Shown here piece by piece: positions 51,943 to 61,251 of a stretch of DNA of 64,000 nt. The number at the start of each line of letters is the position of its first letter. Within the stretch, counting starts at the first letter, position 1. The position numbers and the translations under genes are program-made. The notes beneath the pieces are model-generated. The model did no database searches. It saw nothing but the letters and a program-made list of their open reading frames with translations, and was not told where the DNA came from. Source of the stretch: Bordetella parapertussis (GTDB lineage Bacteria > Pseudomonadota > Gammaproteobacteria > Burkholderiales > Burkholderiaceae_A); NCBI GenBank assembly GCA_945877235.1, contig CAMCRF010000007.1, forward strand, positions 1-64,000. Direction: 5' to 3'.

Positions 51943-52995
51943 TTAGAGCCGTTCACGCAATACGGATTGCAGCTGTCCGTCGCGCTGGCGCCAGAACTGG
52001 CGCACCAGTCGGTCACGGCTCGAGTGCACAGACACCAAGGGGCGATCTGGAGCCACATCGAAGAGTGCCGCCGCGGGCTCTCTGGTGCTGGCAAGCTTCT
52101 GAATGAGCGGCTTGGAATGGCTTGCCCATTCCTCAGGAGAGGCCCACTGCACCTTCGGTGCAATGACGATTAGGGTCTTGCCAAACTGAATGTACTTTCT
52201 GAGCCTCAACATGTCGTCATTAGAGATGGCCAGGCAGCCATCGGAGGCCTTGGGGGGGCGAACGTGCACCTCATCAGGCACACCATGAATCCAAATGCCA
52301 CTGCCTGTGCGACCTGCCTTGCGGTCTTCAGGGTTTGGGTAGTCGAGGGTGTAGGCCTTGTGCCCCAGAAAGCCATCGGCCCGGGGGTTCTCGATTTCCT
52401 TGAGCACGCGATAGACCCCGATGGGTGTTTTGCGGTCTCCTTCCCTGCGCTTGGGGGCGCCTTCGAGCCCAAGTGTGGTGTAAAACTGCTCGACCAGCAC
52501 GGGCCCGTTCGCTGCATTTTTAAAGATGTAAATGCGAGACACGGAGAGATCTGCCAACAGGGTGTAAGGCGGCATGCGCTGGTCTGCAGAGAGCTTCAAG
52601 ATGTTCTTGGGTAGCCAGCCTGGGGGCGGTGTGTAAAGCCGCGCGCGGGCCTCCTCAATAAAGTCTTGATCGGGCTTGCCGATGCGTGGCGCACTTCCGG
52701 CCAGGGTGAGCACAGACTGTGCACGCAACCAGTGCGCGAGCCTCGAGCGTGGTTCGATTGCAGCCGCTTCCAAGGCTTTGTCAGCCGCCTCATGGGGCCG
52801 CGCTTCGAGACCGTTCTGAAGGGCCTCGTGCAGGATGGGGTCGGGTCGGTCGCGATGGGGCGTGTTCGCCCAGATGGCCTGCGGGTAGGCGCCGAGCAGC
52901 ACCGTCAGGCAAAAGAGAGACCCGAGCAGGCAGCGCGCCGTTCGGCGCTGCACAGAGCAGCTCACGCTCAGTTGCTCTCGGATTGAATCCGCCAT
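51943..52995 (-). CDS. L,D-transpeptidase (YkuD family)
   Basis: Periplasmic cell-wall enzyme of 350 residues with N-terminal signal/anchor segment (LLGSLFCLTVLLGAYPQA). The YkuD domain begins around residue 165; the catalytic motif is IHGVPDEVHVRPPKASDGC, in which the final Cys (SDGC) is the nucleophile and the upstream His in IHG completes the site. These enzymes form 3-3 cross-links or attach proteins to peptidoglycan. ATG 52995 is chosen; an in-frame TTG at 53016 is possible. It overlaps the upstream TPR gene by 28 bp and precedes the Cds6-like gene by 10 bp, forming an envelope module. Confidence 0.9.
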   Translation of the reverse strand: MADSIREQLSVSCSVQRRTARCLLGSLFCLTVLLGAYPQAIWANTPHRDRPDPILHEALQNGLEARPHEAADKALEAAAIEPRSRLAHWLRAQSVLTLAGSAPRIGKPDQDFIEEARARLYTPPPGWLPKNILKLSADQRMPPYTLLADLSVSRIYIFKNAANGPVLVEQFYTTLGLEGAPKRREGDRKTPIGVYRVLKEIENPRADGFLGHKAYTLDYPNPEDRKAGRTGSGIWIHGVPDEVHVRPPKASDGCLAISNDDMLRLRKYIQFGKTLIVIAPKVQWASPEEWASHSKPLIQKLASTREPAAALFDVAPDRPLVSVHSSRDRLVRQFWRQRDGQLQSVLRERL

Positions 52996-53936
52996 TCTTG
53001 CCCCTCTAGCACCCAAGTCTGCGATTTCCGGGAACTGAGCTTGAGGCTTCCGGCTTCATATCGCTGGAGAAACCGCACAGTGGCCTTTTCGGGGCCCTGA
53101 AGCTCTACCCTAACCTGTGAAACTTCTACAAGAATGCGCGGCTTGTTGACGATACGTGGCTTTCTGAAAGCAAGCCAGGCAGACCGTGAGGGATGGGTGC
53201 TGGTCTTGAATGCCTCGGCATAAAAATCGGCGTAAGCCTCGAAGTTCATGGACGACCAGCTCTTTGCCCAGGCCTCCAAGCGTTGCTCGACCACAGCCTT
53301 GGTTGAGGCAGGCTTCGCATTGGGCGCAGGTTTTGCGACTGCGACTGCCTCGGGGGGTCGCGCGGTCTCGCGCGCGGTTTCACGTGCAGCCTCGATGGCC
53401 TTGAGCTTGGCCTCCAGCGCAGCCTGACGGACCCGCTCATCTTCGCGGGCCTTTGCGACCTGAACTGCCCTCTTGACGCGATCGGTGCTGAGGTCTTGGG
53501 CAGAGAGCGCGAGTTTGCTGCTGGCCGGTGCGGGCTTTCCCATGGCTTTTGCGTAGGATTCAGCGAACTGGCTGGCAGCAATGCTGCGAAGGCTCTGAAA
53601 ACCCTTCGAGGCTTCGGGGTGCGCCAGTAGTGCGTTTTCAAGGACCTGCCGGGCTCTGTCGACCTGACCGACACCCGTCAGAACGACCGCAAGCTGGTTT
53701 GCGATCTCGAGGTTGGCTGGGCTCTGCGCCAATGCTTGGCTGAGCTGCTCGATGGCTTGTGCCGACTGACCGTCTTCGATCAGGCGCAACACCTCAGAGG
53801 TTTGAACGGGAGACGTGGTGGCCGCACTGGCCCACACACCAGAGCAGCTCCCCGCCGTAAGCACACCGGCCGCAATACTCAGCAGAAGACGCGAGAACGG
53901 TTGTTTCATAAATGCTCGGGCGATGGTATCACTCAT
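52968..53936 (-). CDS. TPR protein with Cds6-like C-terminus
   Basis: A 322-residue exported protein: a signal peptide (LLLSIAAGVLTAGSCSGVWA), TPR-like repeats (about residues 40-120), a long Ala/Lys/Glu-rich coiled segment with QAALEAKLKAIEAARETAR and a C-terminal NTF2-like domain with QRLEAWAKSWSSMNFEAYAD and KSQTWVLEGQEWRIQSE. The start at 53936 overlaps the YeeE stop as ATGA; ATG 53909 (MKQPFS) would be a more usual signal-peptide start. Probably a partner of the L,D-transpeptidase in the periplasm (inference). Confidence 0.75.
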   Translation of the reverse strand: MSDTIARAFMKQPFSRLLLSIAAGVLTAGSCSGVWASAATTSPVQTSEVLRLIEDGQSAQAIEQLSQALAQSPANLEIANQLAVVLTGVGQVDRARQVLENALLAHPEASKGFQSLRSIAASQFAESYAKAMGKPAPASSKLALSAQDLSTDRVKRAVQVAKAREDERVRQAALEAKLKAIEAARETARETARPPEAVAVAKPAPNAKPASTKAVVEQRLEAWAKSWSSMNFEAYADFYAEAFKTSTHPSRSAWLAFRKPRIVNKPRILVEVSQVRVELQGPEKATVRFLQRYEAGSLKLSSRKSQTWVLEGQEWRIQSESN

Positions 53937-55042
53937 TGATCGTCGCGCGAGAGCCAGCGCAGGCCCAGCAAGGCGCCAGCCCCAATCGCGAGGATCGAAA
54001 TCAAAGAGCCCAGCGCGAGCATTGAGAGCCCACTCAGGCCATGCCCGAAGGTACACCCCATGGCCGTCACGCCGCCCACACCCATGAGTGCTGCACCGAT
54101 CAGGTGCCGCCTGAGGTCTTGTGCACCCTGGAAGCCTTCGAGCTTGAACTTACCCCGAGCGAGCGCGCTGGCGGCAGCACCGATGGGTAGCCCGATGACC
54201 GTCCCAATGGCGAAGGTAATGGCCTGGGAGCGATCGCTGGTGTAGAGCAAATACTCGAGGCTAAACGCAAGTGGGCCAACGAAAGTGAGGCTCTCAGGGC
54301 TTTTGCTGTTTGTGGAGAGAAAGGCTGCTTGAAGTGTCTCTGGGTGCTCGGGAACATAGCCGAACCACCCGGTCAGCGCCCATCCGAGCGCTACCAACAG
54401 CCCGATGCCAATGCCCCCAATCCAGTGAGACCTTCGCTGAAGAATCTCTCCTCGCCACAGTGCGATCAGGAGCAAGCCCACCGTAATCGCGGCGGTGAGC
54501 GCCATGCGCAACCCAGCGCTCGGATCGTCCTCGAGGCTTAAGAGATGGGGCAGGTCTTGCGGGCTTGGGAGCAGGATTGCCGCTTGATCGACCGTATTGG
54601 ACCGCAGCAATGCGGTGGCCCCTCGAATGGACATGAGGGCGGCCAGACCCATCACCAGAAAGACCACCACAGCCTTGAGGCTGCCTTCCCCAATCTTGAT
54701 GAGCATGCGACTGCCGCAGCCCGAGGCCAGGGTCATACCAAAGCCAAAGAGCAAACCACCAACAATATGGGAGGCAATGAGCAATCGGCTGCTGGTGTAG
54801 AAGCTGGCTTGGTCATTGAGCAAGCCAGCCAAGACAAGGCTCTGGGTCAGGAAAATAGCGACTGCCACGGCGAGAACCCACATGCGAAGCCGCACGAAGT
54901 TACCCATGGTGTGGGCATCGGCAATAGCCCCGAGGGTGCAGAAACGGGTCGCTTGAGAGAGTGCGCCGACTGCCACCCCAATGATGACGCCGCCCCAGAC
55001 CACCCACTGCGCGAGGCGCTGGGCTTCCTCGATTTCCATCAT
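53933..55042 (-). CDS. YeeE/YedE-family sulphur transporter
   Basis: Inner-membrane protein of 369 residues with about nine or ten membrane segments of the PF04143 family, whose members (TsuA/YeeE, PmpAB) import thiosulphate or related sulphur compounds. The conserved Cys motifs are present: MTLASGCGSRMLIKIGEG and MGCTFGHGLSGLSML, plus RFCTLGAIADA in the N-terminal repeat. TusA-type partners normally found beside such genes are absent. It overlaps cpoB upstream and the TPR gene downstream by ATGA junctions. Confidence 0.85.
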   Translation of the reverse strand: MMEIEEAQRLAQWVVWGGVIIGVAVGALSQATRFCTLGAIADAHTMGNFVRLRMWVLAVAVAIFLTQSLVLAGLLNDQASFYTSSRLLIASHIVGGLLFGFGMTLASGCGSRMLIKIGEGSLKAVVVFLVMGLAALMSIRGATALLRSNTVDQAAILLPSPQDLPHLLSLEDDPSAGLRMALTAAITVGLLLIALWRGEILQRRSHWIGGIGIGLLVALGWALTGWFGYVPEHPETLQAAFLSTNSKSPESLTFVGPLAFSLEYLLYTSDRSQAITFAIGTVIGLPIGAAASALARGKFKLEGFQGAQDLRRHLIGAALMGVGGVTAMGCTFGHGLSGLSMLALGSLISILAIGAGALLGLRWLSRDDQ

Positions 55043-55866
55043 TTCTTGTTGCTCGAGAGGGCTCGGAGTCGCTTCGATGCAAGGCTGGCTTGCTCTGTGT
55101 TGGGAAAGCGCTTGCGCAGGTCGGTTAGGGTTTTGCGGGCAGCAGCCACCTTTTTGCTCTCGGCTTGACTTGCGGCCAGTGTGAGCATGGCATCGGGCAG
55201 GCGTGTGTGCGTCGGGAATTCGTTGACCAATTCCTCGAGTGCATCCATGGCTGGCGCATACTGTTGAAGGGCATAACGTGTATTGCCAATGGCGTTGAGC
55301 ACCCAGGGCATAAGCCGAGACCCAGGGTACTGACGCCGAAACTGATCGAAGGCGCGAGAGGCACCAGCAAGGTCGCTCCCACGCAGCAGTGACTCTGCCG
55401 TCTCAAAGGCGGTCTTCTCTGCTGGGCTCACGAGAAGGTCTACCTCATCGACCTTGATGAGCTGGGGCTCAAGCAGTGCGAGGCGCGCGTCTAAGGTTTT
55501 GATCTGGGACTCAAGTGACAGGAAAAGGTCTTTCTGCTGACTCTTCGCTTGATTGCCCGTTTGGCTCGCGCGCTCCACGGCGCCACGCACCTCTGCAAGC
55601 TCTGCGCGCAATTGTTCCAGCTGACGCACGAGTTCGAGTTGACCGTTGGCACTGGCCTCGATCTGACGTCGAAGCGCCTGCTCGGTTTGAAGATGGTTTG
55701 CCTCGAGTTCCGCAATCTTGGCACGCACCTCGGTCCGCAGCGCGATGATGGCTTTGCGGGCTTCGTCATCGGAGAAGAGCTGCGCCTGCGCGGGCAGGCC
55801 CACCATGAGCAGCGTGAGCAGAATGGCTTTAGCGCAGGATGAGGTCGGCACGTCGATTCTCTGCAT
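55039..55866 (-). CDS. cpoB: Cell division coordinator CpoB (YbgF)
   Basis: Periplasmic TolA-associated protein of 275 residues coordinating outer-membrane constriction with peptidoglycan synthesis. A signal sequence (AILLTLLMVGLPAQAQ) is followed by a coiled coil (about residues 40-120, with AKIAELEANHLQTEQALR) and three TPR-like units (AFDQFRRQYPGSRLMPWVL onward). The ATG at 55866 has AGGA upstream and overlaps the pal 3' end by 38 bp. Last member of the classical tol-pal cluster. Confidence 0.93.
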   Translation of the reverse strand: MQRIDVPTSSCAKAILLTLLMVGLPAQAQLFSDDEARKAIIALRTEVRAKIAELEANHLQTEQALRRQIEASANGQLELVRQLEQLRAELAEVRGAVERASQTGNQAKSQQKDLFLSLESQIKTLDARLALLEPQLIKVDEVDLLVSPAEKTAFETAESLLRGSDLAGASRAFDQFRRQYPGSRLMPWVLNAIGNTRYALQQYAPAMDALEELVNEFPTHTRLPDAMLTLAASQAESKKVAAARKTLTDLRKRFPNTEQASLASKRLRALSSNKK

Positions 55867-56410
55867 GATCGGATTCCTGGCTGCCCCGTTTGCGCGGTTT
55901 TTCCTCACCATTGCTTGTGGCTTCAATTCTTCCCTCGTCCACGCCGAGGATCACCAGCGCTCGCTTCACTGTTTCTGCTCGGCGCTGTCCAAGGGCAATG
56001 TTGTATTCCGACGTGCCGCGATCATCGGTGTTGCCCTCGATGGTGAGCTGCAAGTCATTGGGTGCCTTCATCAGTGCGGCAGCCCCCTCAACAATGGGCT
56101 GATCGGCCCGTCGCACCACAGACTGATCGAACTCGAAATACACACTGGCACGGCCATCTGCAGCAAATCCGGCAGCCAATAGCTCGGATGCAGTCACGGC
56201 GCTCAGACCGCGGGCACCCCTGGGCAGCGGAATCGCGCTGGATGGCTGTTGGCCATCTGCATCTTTTGCGGCCTGCGCTGCAGGGGGCTGTCCAGCAGAC
56301 ACGATGGGTGCAGGCCCCTTGGGTGCATTCTCATCGAGGCTCACACTGGAACAGGCGGTCAGGCCCAGGGCGAGCCCCGCAGCCATTCCAAGATGAATGT
56401 GCAGTTTCAT
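55829..56410 (-). CDS. pal: Peptidoglycan-associated lipoprotein Pal
   Basis: Outer-membrane lipoprotein of 193 residues in the Tol-Pal system. Lipobox LTAC near residue 20, Pro-rich linker, then the OmpA-like domain: VYFEFDQSVV, GNTDDRGTSEYNIALGQRRA and NRRADLILR at the end, with the Asp/Arg peptidoglycan-binding residues. The start at 56410 overlaps the tolB stop by ATGA. A stand-alone paralogue is at 21401-21928. Confidence 0.95.
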   Translation of the reverse strand: MKLHIHLGMAAGLALGLTACSSVSLDENAPKGPAPIVSAGQPPAAQAAKDADGQQPSSAIPLPRGARGLSAVTASELLAAGFAADGRASVYFEFDQSVVRRADQPIVEGAAALMKAPNDLQLTIEGNTDDRGTSEYNIALGQRRAETVKRALVILGVDEGRIEATSNGEEKPRKRGSQESDHAENRRADLILR

Positions 56411-57708
56411 TGTGGCAATCTCCCCCAAGCAGGACTCCTGATTCCACCGGTATCGAGACTGATCCGGGTGCGTACCTTTCCGTCAACAGAGGCAGCAGAG
56501 AGGGAGTCGCGACCGTTGATGCGGCTCGAGAAGATGACCCACTTTGAGCTGGGAGAGAAGCTTGGCGAATCGTCTTTGGGGCCAGCGCTTACGAGCCACT
56601 CCGTGCCATCGACGAGGCTGCGCATGGCGACAACGAAATTGCCTTCACGGCGCGCAATGTATGCGAGGTGTTTGCCGTCGGGACTCACAACGGGTCGTGC
56701 GTTAAACCCGCCCTCGAATGTGACGCGCTGTGGGGGCTCGGTGCCACTGATGCCCACGCGATAGACCTGAGGACTGCCGCCTCGGTCGGAGGTGAAGTAA
56801 ACATGCTGCCCATCCGCAGAAAAGCTCGGCTCGGTGTTGATGGAACTGCCGCGCGTCAGACGCTTGAGATCAGAGCCGTCGGGGTTGGCGAGGTAGACCT
56901 GAGAGCTGCCATCGCGTGTGAGCACCACCGCCAAACGCTTTCCGTCGGGTGACCAGGCCGGTGAGCTGTTGCTGCCGCGGTGATTGGCCACGACGGATCT
57001 CCGCCCTGTGGCGAGCTCATGCACATAGACCACGGGCTTGCCCGTTTCAAATGAGACGTAGGCCAGGCGCGTGCCGTCGGGGGACCAGGTGAGCGAGATG
57101 ATGGGCTCTGCCGACTTCAATGCGGGCTGAGCGTTTTCGCCGTCGGAGTCGGAAATGAGCAAGACCTGCTGCCCGCCCTCGCGGCGAACATAGGCCAGAC
57201 GCGTGGCAAAAAAGCCTGGCTCACCGGTGAGCTTTTCGTAAATGAAGTCTGCCACTCGGTGTGCTGTGCGGCGTGCATCCAGGCTTGACGCTGCGCTGGC
57301 CAAAACCAATCCTCCGAGGTCCTGTGACGTTTTGGTGTCGAGCAGGCGAAAGCGCAGCTCCACACGTCCATCGGGCAGCGGCACCAAACTAGATGCGACG
57401 ACGGCATGCGCGCCGCGCGCCTTCCACTGGGTGAACAACTCAGGCGATTGCGCAACCGCCTCGGGAAGGGCGGGCAGCCCTGCTGTAGGCATGAACCCAA
57501 AGGCCCCCGTGCGCCTGAGGTTAGCCCCCACCACCTCTTGAACGGTGTCGGCGAAGAGCCGGAGTTTCTCGTCCGCCACGGGAACAGGCATTGCAACGGG
57601 AATGAGGCGATCCCCTCGGGTGGTGATGTCGATCTTCAGGCCGCTGGACGTCTGGGCCAGCGCACCCCAAGACAGCAGAGCCAGCAGGAGCGTGAGCAGG
57701 ATTCTCAT
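56407..57708 (-). CDS. tolB: Tol-Pal system protein TolB
   Basis: Periplasmic beta-propeller protein of 433 residues with signal peptide (ILLTLLLALLSWGALA). The N-terminal domain precedes repeated WD40-like propeller blades, e.g. LTWSPDGTRLAYVSFETGKP, PAWSPDGKRLAVVLTRDGS, PSFSADGQHVYFTSDRGGSP and PVVSPDGKHLAYIARREG. Binds Pal and outer-membrane proteins. Ends in RLPQ with the pal ATG overlapping the stop; 22 bp from tolA. Confidence 0.95.
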   Translation of the reverse strand: MRILLTLLLALLSWGALAQTSSGLKIDITTRGDRLIPVAMPVPVADEKLRLFADTVQEVVGANLRRTGAFGFMPTAGLPALPEAVAQSPELFTQWKARGAHAVVASSLVPLPDGRVELRFRLLDTKTSQDLGGLVLASAASSLDARRTAHRVADFIYEKLTGEPGFFATRLAYVRREGGQQVLLISDSDGENAQPALKSAEPIISLTWSPDGTRLAYVSFETGKPVVYVHELATGRRSVVANHRGSNSSPAWSPDGKRLAVVLTRDGSSQVYLANPDGSDLKRLTRGSSINTEPSFSADGQHVYFTSDRGGSPQVYRVGISGTEPPQRVTFEGGFNARPVVSPDGKHLAYIARREGNFVVAMRSLVDGTEWLVSAGPKDDSPSFSPSSKWVIFSSRINGRDSLSAASVDGKVRTRISLDTGGIRSPAWGRLPQ

Positions 57709-57730
57709 GAGCCACAGTATAGTCTTTGCG

Positions 57731-58519
57731 TTACAGCCCCTCGGCTCTGTGCCGCATTTTGAGCGTCACTGCGCGCAGCCCGTCGGGCGGCTTGGGAAAT
57801 GCCATGGTGCGAATGGCCTCGAGAACTGCCTGATCGTAGACCGGCGTATTGCTTGGGTTGAGCAGTCGGACGGATTGCAGTTGTCCTGTCGGGAGCAGGA
57901 GGATTTCGACCTCAAGATCGCTGGTGTTTGAACCTCGGTAGCGCACCCGGCTCTCGAGCAGGCCCTTAACCCGGTCTGCCCACTCGGCCTCGCGGCCTGT
58001 GCGCTCGCCACGTGCTGAACCGGCCGCAACACCAGCCTTGGTCGCGGCGTCTTTGCCCTTATCGGCAGGCTTCGCCTTGGGGTCAAGCCCAAGGCGCTTG
58101 AGCTCGGCAGCCCGCTCCTTATCAATTCGCTGAGCCTCTCTCTGAGCTTCTCGCTGGCGCTCTGCCCTCTGCTTTTCGGCCTTCTGCTTTTCGGCCTTCT
58201 GCTTCTCAGCCTGCGCTCTCTTTTCGGCCTCCTTCTGTTTGAGGACCTGCTTTTTTTTGTCCTCTTGCTTGCGTTTTTCCAGCGCAAGCTCGGCGTCTGG
58301 CTGTGGGGTTGGAGTAGGCGTTGGTGTGGGATCGGGGGCAGCCGGCGCACTGACGGTCGGGCTGCGCTCGGGTGGAAGGCTAGACCAGAGCTCAGCCTGA
58401 ACAGGAGGGGGATCGAGTGATAGCCAGTCGAGGTTCACCACCAGCGCGACCAACAGAAGTCCGTGAACAACCAGTGCACCGGCCAGTCCGAAGGCGGTGT
58501 CTTGGTTGGACCTTGCCAT
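57731..58519 (-). CDS. tolA: TolA, TonB-like energy transducer
   Basis: Inner-membrane protein of 262 residues. One membrane segment (FGLAGALVVHGLLLVALVV), a Pro/Thr-rich stretch with PTPTPTPQPD, a highly charged Lys/Glu/Gln/Arg helix (about residues 80-175) including three consecutive KAEKQ units encoded by 15-bp DNA repeats (58171-58215), and a C-terminal TonB/TolA-like domain (SRVRYRGSNTSDLEVEILLL, about residues 190-262). The charged domain spans the periplasm between TolQR and Pal/CpoB. The start overlaps the tolR stop as TAATG. Confidence 0.92.
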   Translation of the reverse strand: MARSNQDTAFGLAGALVVHGLLLVALVVNLDWLSLDPPPVQAELWSSLPPERSPTVSAPAAPDPTPTPTPTPQPDAELALEKRKQEDKKKQVLKQKEAEKRAQAEKQKAEKQKAEKQRAERQREAQREAQRIDKERAAELKRLGLDPKAKPADKGKDAATKAGVAAGSARGERTGREAEWADRVKGLLESRVRYRGSNTSDLEVEILLLPTGQLQSVRLLNPSNTPVYDQAVLEAIRTMAFPKPPDGLRAVTLKMRHRAEGL

Positions 58520-58929
58520 TAGCTGCCTTGTCGAACCGCTAAGCCCACGCGGCCTACCCCAGCGGCCTGGAGTTGAGCAAGCGCCTGCGCAACCAATTCA
58601 TACCGCACTTCGCGCTCCGCGAGCACGATGATGGGCGTTTCAGGCTGGGGGCTGAGCGCGCGCACACCCTCTATCAACTGGGTTTTGGCCACCTCTTGCT
58701 CCTTGGCGCCCGTCTCCCGCTTGCGCAGGTGGTGGCTGCCGTCTTTTCGGATGATGACCTCGATGGCTGTGGGCGGCTCTGCGCTGGCCTTTCCCACGGT
58801 GGGCAGCTCAATGGCGCCGGTGACAATCATGGGTGCGGTCACCATAAAAATGATCAGCAGCACGAGCGTGACGTCGATATAGGGCACAACGTTGATCTCA
58901 CTCATCATGCGGTGGCGGCGGCGACGCAT
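58519..58929 (-). CDS. tolR: Tol-Pal energising subunit TolR (ExbD family)
   Basis: Inner-membrane protein of 136 residues: short Arg-rich N-terminus (MRRRRHRMMSEINVVPYIDV), one membrane segment with the conserved Asp in PYIDVTLVLLIIFMV that carries protons with TolQ, and a periplasmic domain. The start at 58929 is preferred over a frame extension upstream that overlaps tolQ; it sits 4 bp after the tolQ stop and its stop overlaps tolA. Confidence 0.93.
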   Translation of the reverse strand: MRRRRHRMMSEINVVPYIDVTLVLLIIFMVTAPMIVTGAIELPTVGKASAEPPTAIEVIIRKDGSHHLRKRETGAKEQEVAKTQLIEGVRALSPQPETPIIVLAEREVRYELVAQALAQLQAAGVGRVGLAVRQGS

Positions 58930-58933
58930 TGAT

Positions 58934-59608
58934 CTAGCCCTGTCGATGGAGAATGTTGGAGAACTCTTCCATGAAGCTGTCAATGCGACTGCCAAGGCGA
59001 TCTAAGTCGGTGGCCAGTCGGTTATAGGCCACCACAGCGGGAATAGCCGCGAAGAGTCCGATAGCGGTTGCCACCAGCGCCTCTGCAATGCCCGGCGCTA
59101 CGCTGGCAAGGGTCGCCTGCTGAATATTGGCCAGACCGGTGAAGGCGTGCATGATGCCCCAGACGGTGCCAAAAAGGCCAATGTAGGGAGAGACGGAACC
59201 GGTTGTGGCGAGAAAAGGCAGGCCTCGCTCCAGGGTCTCCAGTTCACGTTGTGTTGCCGCGCGCATGGCGCGTTGGGCGCCCTCGAGCATGAGCGCTGAG
59301 TCATTGCGACCCTGCTGCCTGAGCTTAAGAAATTCGCGCATACCGGCCTCGAACACCCGGCCCAACCCATCGCCAAATTCCTCTCGCTGAGCTCGCTCAT
59401 ACAGGGTGTTGAGCGCCGCCCCGGACCAGAACTCGCGCTCAAAGTCCTCTGACTCTCGGCGTGCACGACCGATGGCACGCAGCTTTTTAAAAATCAGCGT
59501 CCACGAGGCTAACGAGAGCGCAACGAGAATAGCCATGACCAGCTGAACGGGAAGGCTCGCCTGGAGCACCAGGGCCAGCACGGAGAGGTCGTTGGGGGCA
59601 GGGGTCAT
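58934..59608 (-). CDS. tolQ: Tol-Pal energising subunit TolQ (ExbB family)
   Basis: Inner-membrane protein of 224 residues with three membrane segments: [38 protein letters not shown] (carrying the conserved GLxGTVxG) and [20 protein letters not shown]. Forms a proton-driven motor with TolR. The start overlaps ruvB by ATGA, so the Tol system is transcriptionally fused to ruvCAB. Confidence 0.95.
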   Translation of the reverse strand: MTPAPNDLSVLALVLQASLPVQLVMAILVALSLASWTLIFKKLRAIGRARRESEDFEREFWSGAALNTLYERAQREEFGDGLGRVFEAGMREFLKLRQQGRNDSALMLEGAQRAMRAATQRELETLERGLPFLATTGSVSPYIGLFGTVWGIMHAFTGLANIQQATLASVAPGIAEALVATAIGLFAAIPAVVAYNRLATDLDRLGSRIDSFMEEFSNILHRQG

Positions 59609-60663
59609 ACCAGCGATCCTTGCGAGGGGTTGGGAGGAACTCGGCCGAAATGGGCCCAGGTGAGGGGTGTGGCCATGCGGCCTCTGGGTGTGCGCTGCAG
59701 AAAACCCTGCTGAATCAGAAAGGGCTCGAGCACGTCCTCGATGGTGTCTCGGTCTTCGCCGATTGCAGCCGCCAGGTTGTCGAGGCCAACAGGGCCACCC
59801 GCAAATCGGTCGATGAGTGCTTCCAGCAGGCGCTGGTCCATGAGGTCAAATCCCTGTTGGTCGACCTCAAGCATGGCCAGCGCAGCATCGGCGATGGACT
59901 GGGTGATTTTGCCGTTGCTGCGCACCTGCGCATAGTCACGCACGCGCCGCAACAGCCGGTTTGCAATGCGAGGCGTGCCGCGGGAGCGACGCGCGATTTC
60001 GTGGGCTCCATCGTCATCGATGGTGACTTGGAGGAGCCCGGCCGATCGCCGCACAATGATGGAGAGGTCGTCTGCTGAGTAGAACTCGAGACGTCCGACA
60101 ATGCCAAAGCGGTCTCGCAGTGGGTTGGTGAGCATGCCTGCGCGTGTCGTTGCACCCACCAGGGTGAAGGGCTGAAGGTCGAGCTTGATACTGCGGGCTG
60201 CCGGCCCTTCCCCAATCACGATGTCGATCTGGTAGTCCTCGAGTGCTGGGTAGAGGATCTCTTCCACAACGGGGCTGAGGCGATGAATTTCGTCAATGAA
60301 CAGCAGGTCATTGCGCTCGAGGTTGGTGAGCAGCGCTGCAAGGTCACCGGCCCGCTCCAAGACCGGGCCGGATGTCTGCCGCAGGTTGACTCCCATCTCG
60401 CGGGCAAGAATATGAGCGAGGGTGGTTTTGCCCAGCCCTGGAGGACCAAAAAGCAGGACATGATCGAGCGCTTCGGAGCGGCTCTTGGCTGCTTGAATGA
60501 AGATATCGAGCTGGCCCTTCACCTTGGGTTGACCAATGTAGTCAGCCAAGCGCGCAGGACGCAGTGCGCGCTCTACGCTCTCTTCGTTGGGGCTCGCGGC
60601 CTGTCCACTTACCAGGCGCGTGCTGGCATCGGGCAGGGGGGCGAGATCGTCGTGCTCGATCAT
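59605..60663 (-). CDS. ruvB: Holliday junction ATP-dependent DNA helicase RuvB
   Basis: AAA+ motor of 352 residues driving branch migration with RuvA. Seen: [20 protein letters not shown], Walker [13 protein letters not shown] (about residues 73-84), Walker [33 protein letters not shown] (sensor and arginine finger region) and the C-terminal winged helix with [22 protein letters not shown] residues ([12 protein letters not shown]). It overlaps tolQ by 4 bp and follows ruvA by 9 bp. Confidence 0.97.
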   Translation of the reverse strand: MIEHDDLAPLPDASTRLVSGQAASPNEESVERALRPARLADYIGQPKVKGQLDIFIQAAKSRSEALDHVLLFGPPGLGKTTLAHILAREMGVNLRQTSGPVLERAGDLAALLTNLERNDLLFIDEIHRLSPVVEEILYPALEDYQIDIVIGEGPAARSIKLDLQPFTLVGATTRAGMLTNPLRDRFGIVGRLEFYSADDLSIIVRRSAGLLQVTIDDDGAHEIARRSRGTPRIANRLLRRVRDYAQVRSNGKITQSIADAALAMLEVDQQGFDLMDQRLLEALIDRFAGGPVGLDNLAAAIGEDRDTIEDVLEPFLIQQGFLQRTPRGRMATPLTWAHFGRVPPNPSQGSLV

Positions 60664-60672
60664 GCCGCTAGT

Positions 60673-61251
60673 CTAACGGGCCAAGCTTTTAAGCGCGTGA
60701 CGGATGCCGTCTGAGACGTCCATGTCGGGTGGCAGTGTTTTTACTGCAAGGCCCGCCTCTTTCTCGGAGTAGCCTAGCGCCAAGAGTGCATGCAAGACCT
60801 CGGTTGTGGCCGCAGGCGCACCTGAGGCGCCACTCACTCCGGGCAGGGCATCAGCGAGTTTGCCTTTGAGCTCTAGGACCAGGCGCTCTGCGGTTTTTTT
60901 CCCAATGCCAGGCACGCGAGTGAGTCGGTCTGCCTCTTGCAGGGTCACGGCCTGCGCAAGCTCGTCGACCGAGAGGCCCGAGAGCACGGCCAGTGCAATG
61001 CGCGGGCCCACCCCGGAGATCTTGATGAGCTGACGAAAGGCGCTGCGCTCCTTCAACGAGAGAAATCCGTAGAGCAGTTGCGCGTCCTCGCGCACCACGA
61101 AGTGCGTGACTAGGGTCAGCCTGGCCCCAAGGTCTGGTAGCGCATAGAAGGTACTCATCGGCACGTCGAGCTCGTAGCCCACCCCTTGCACATCCAGCAC
61201 GATGGACGGCGGGTTTTTTTGAATGAGAAGTCCAGTGAGCTGAGTGATCAT
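60673..61251 (-). CDS. ruvA: Holliday junction branch migration protein RuvA
   Basis: DNA-binding subunit of 192 residues that binds four-way junctions. Seen: [20 protein letters not shown] and the oligonucleotide-binding domain, the twin helix-hairpin-helix motifs [19 protein letters not shown] and [20 protein letters not shown], and a flexible Ala/Gly segment leading to domain III ([16 protein letters not shown]), which contacts RuvB. The start overlaps ruvC by ATGA. Confidence 0.96.
   Translation of the reverse strand: MITQLTGLLIQKNPPSIVLDVQGVGYELDVPMSTFYALPDLGARLTLVTHFVVREDAQLLYGFLSLKERSAFRQLIKISGVGPRIALAVLSGLSVDELAQAVTLQEADRLTRVPGIGKKTAERLVLELKGKLADALPGVSGASGAPAATTEVLHALLALGYSEKEAGLAVKTLPPDMDVSDGIRHALKSLAR

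Noticed and set aside
58171..58215. 15-bp direct repeats in tolA considered as a phase-variable tract
   Set aside because: Only two exact units plus a degenerate third, and the unit is a multiple of three encoding KAEKQ, which is normal for the TolA helical domain.
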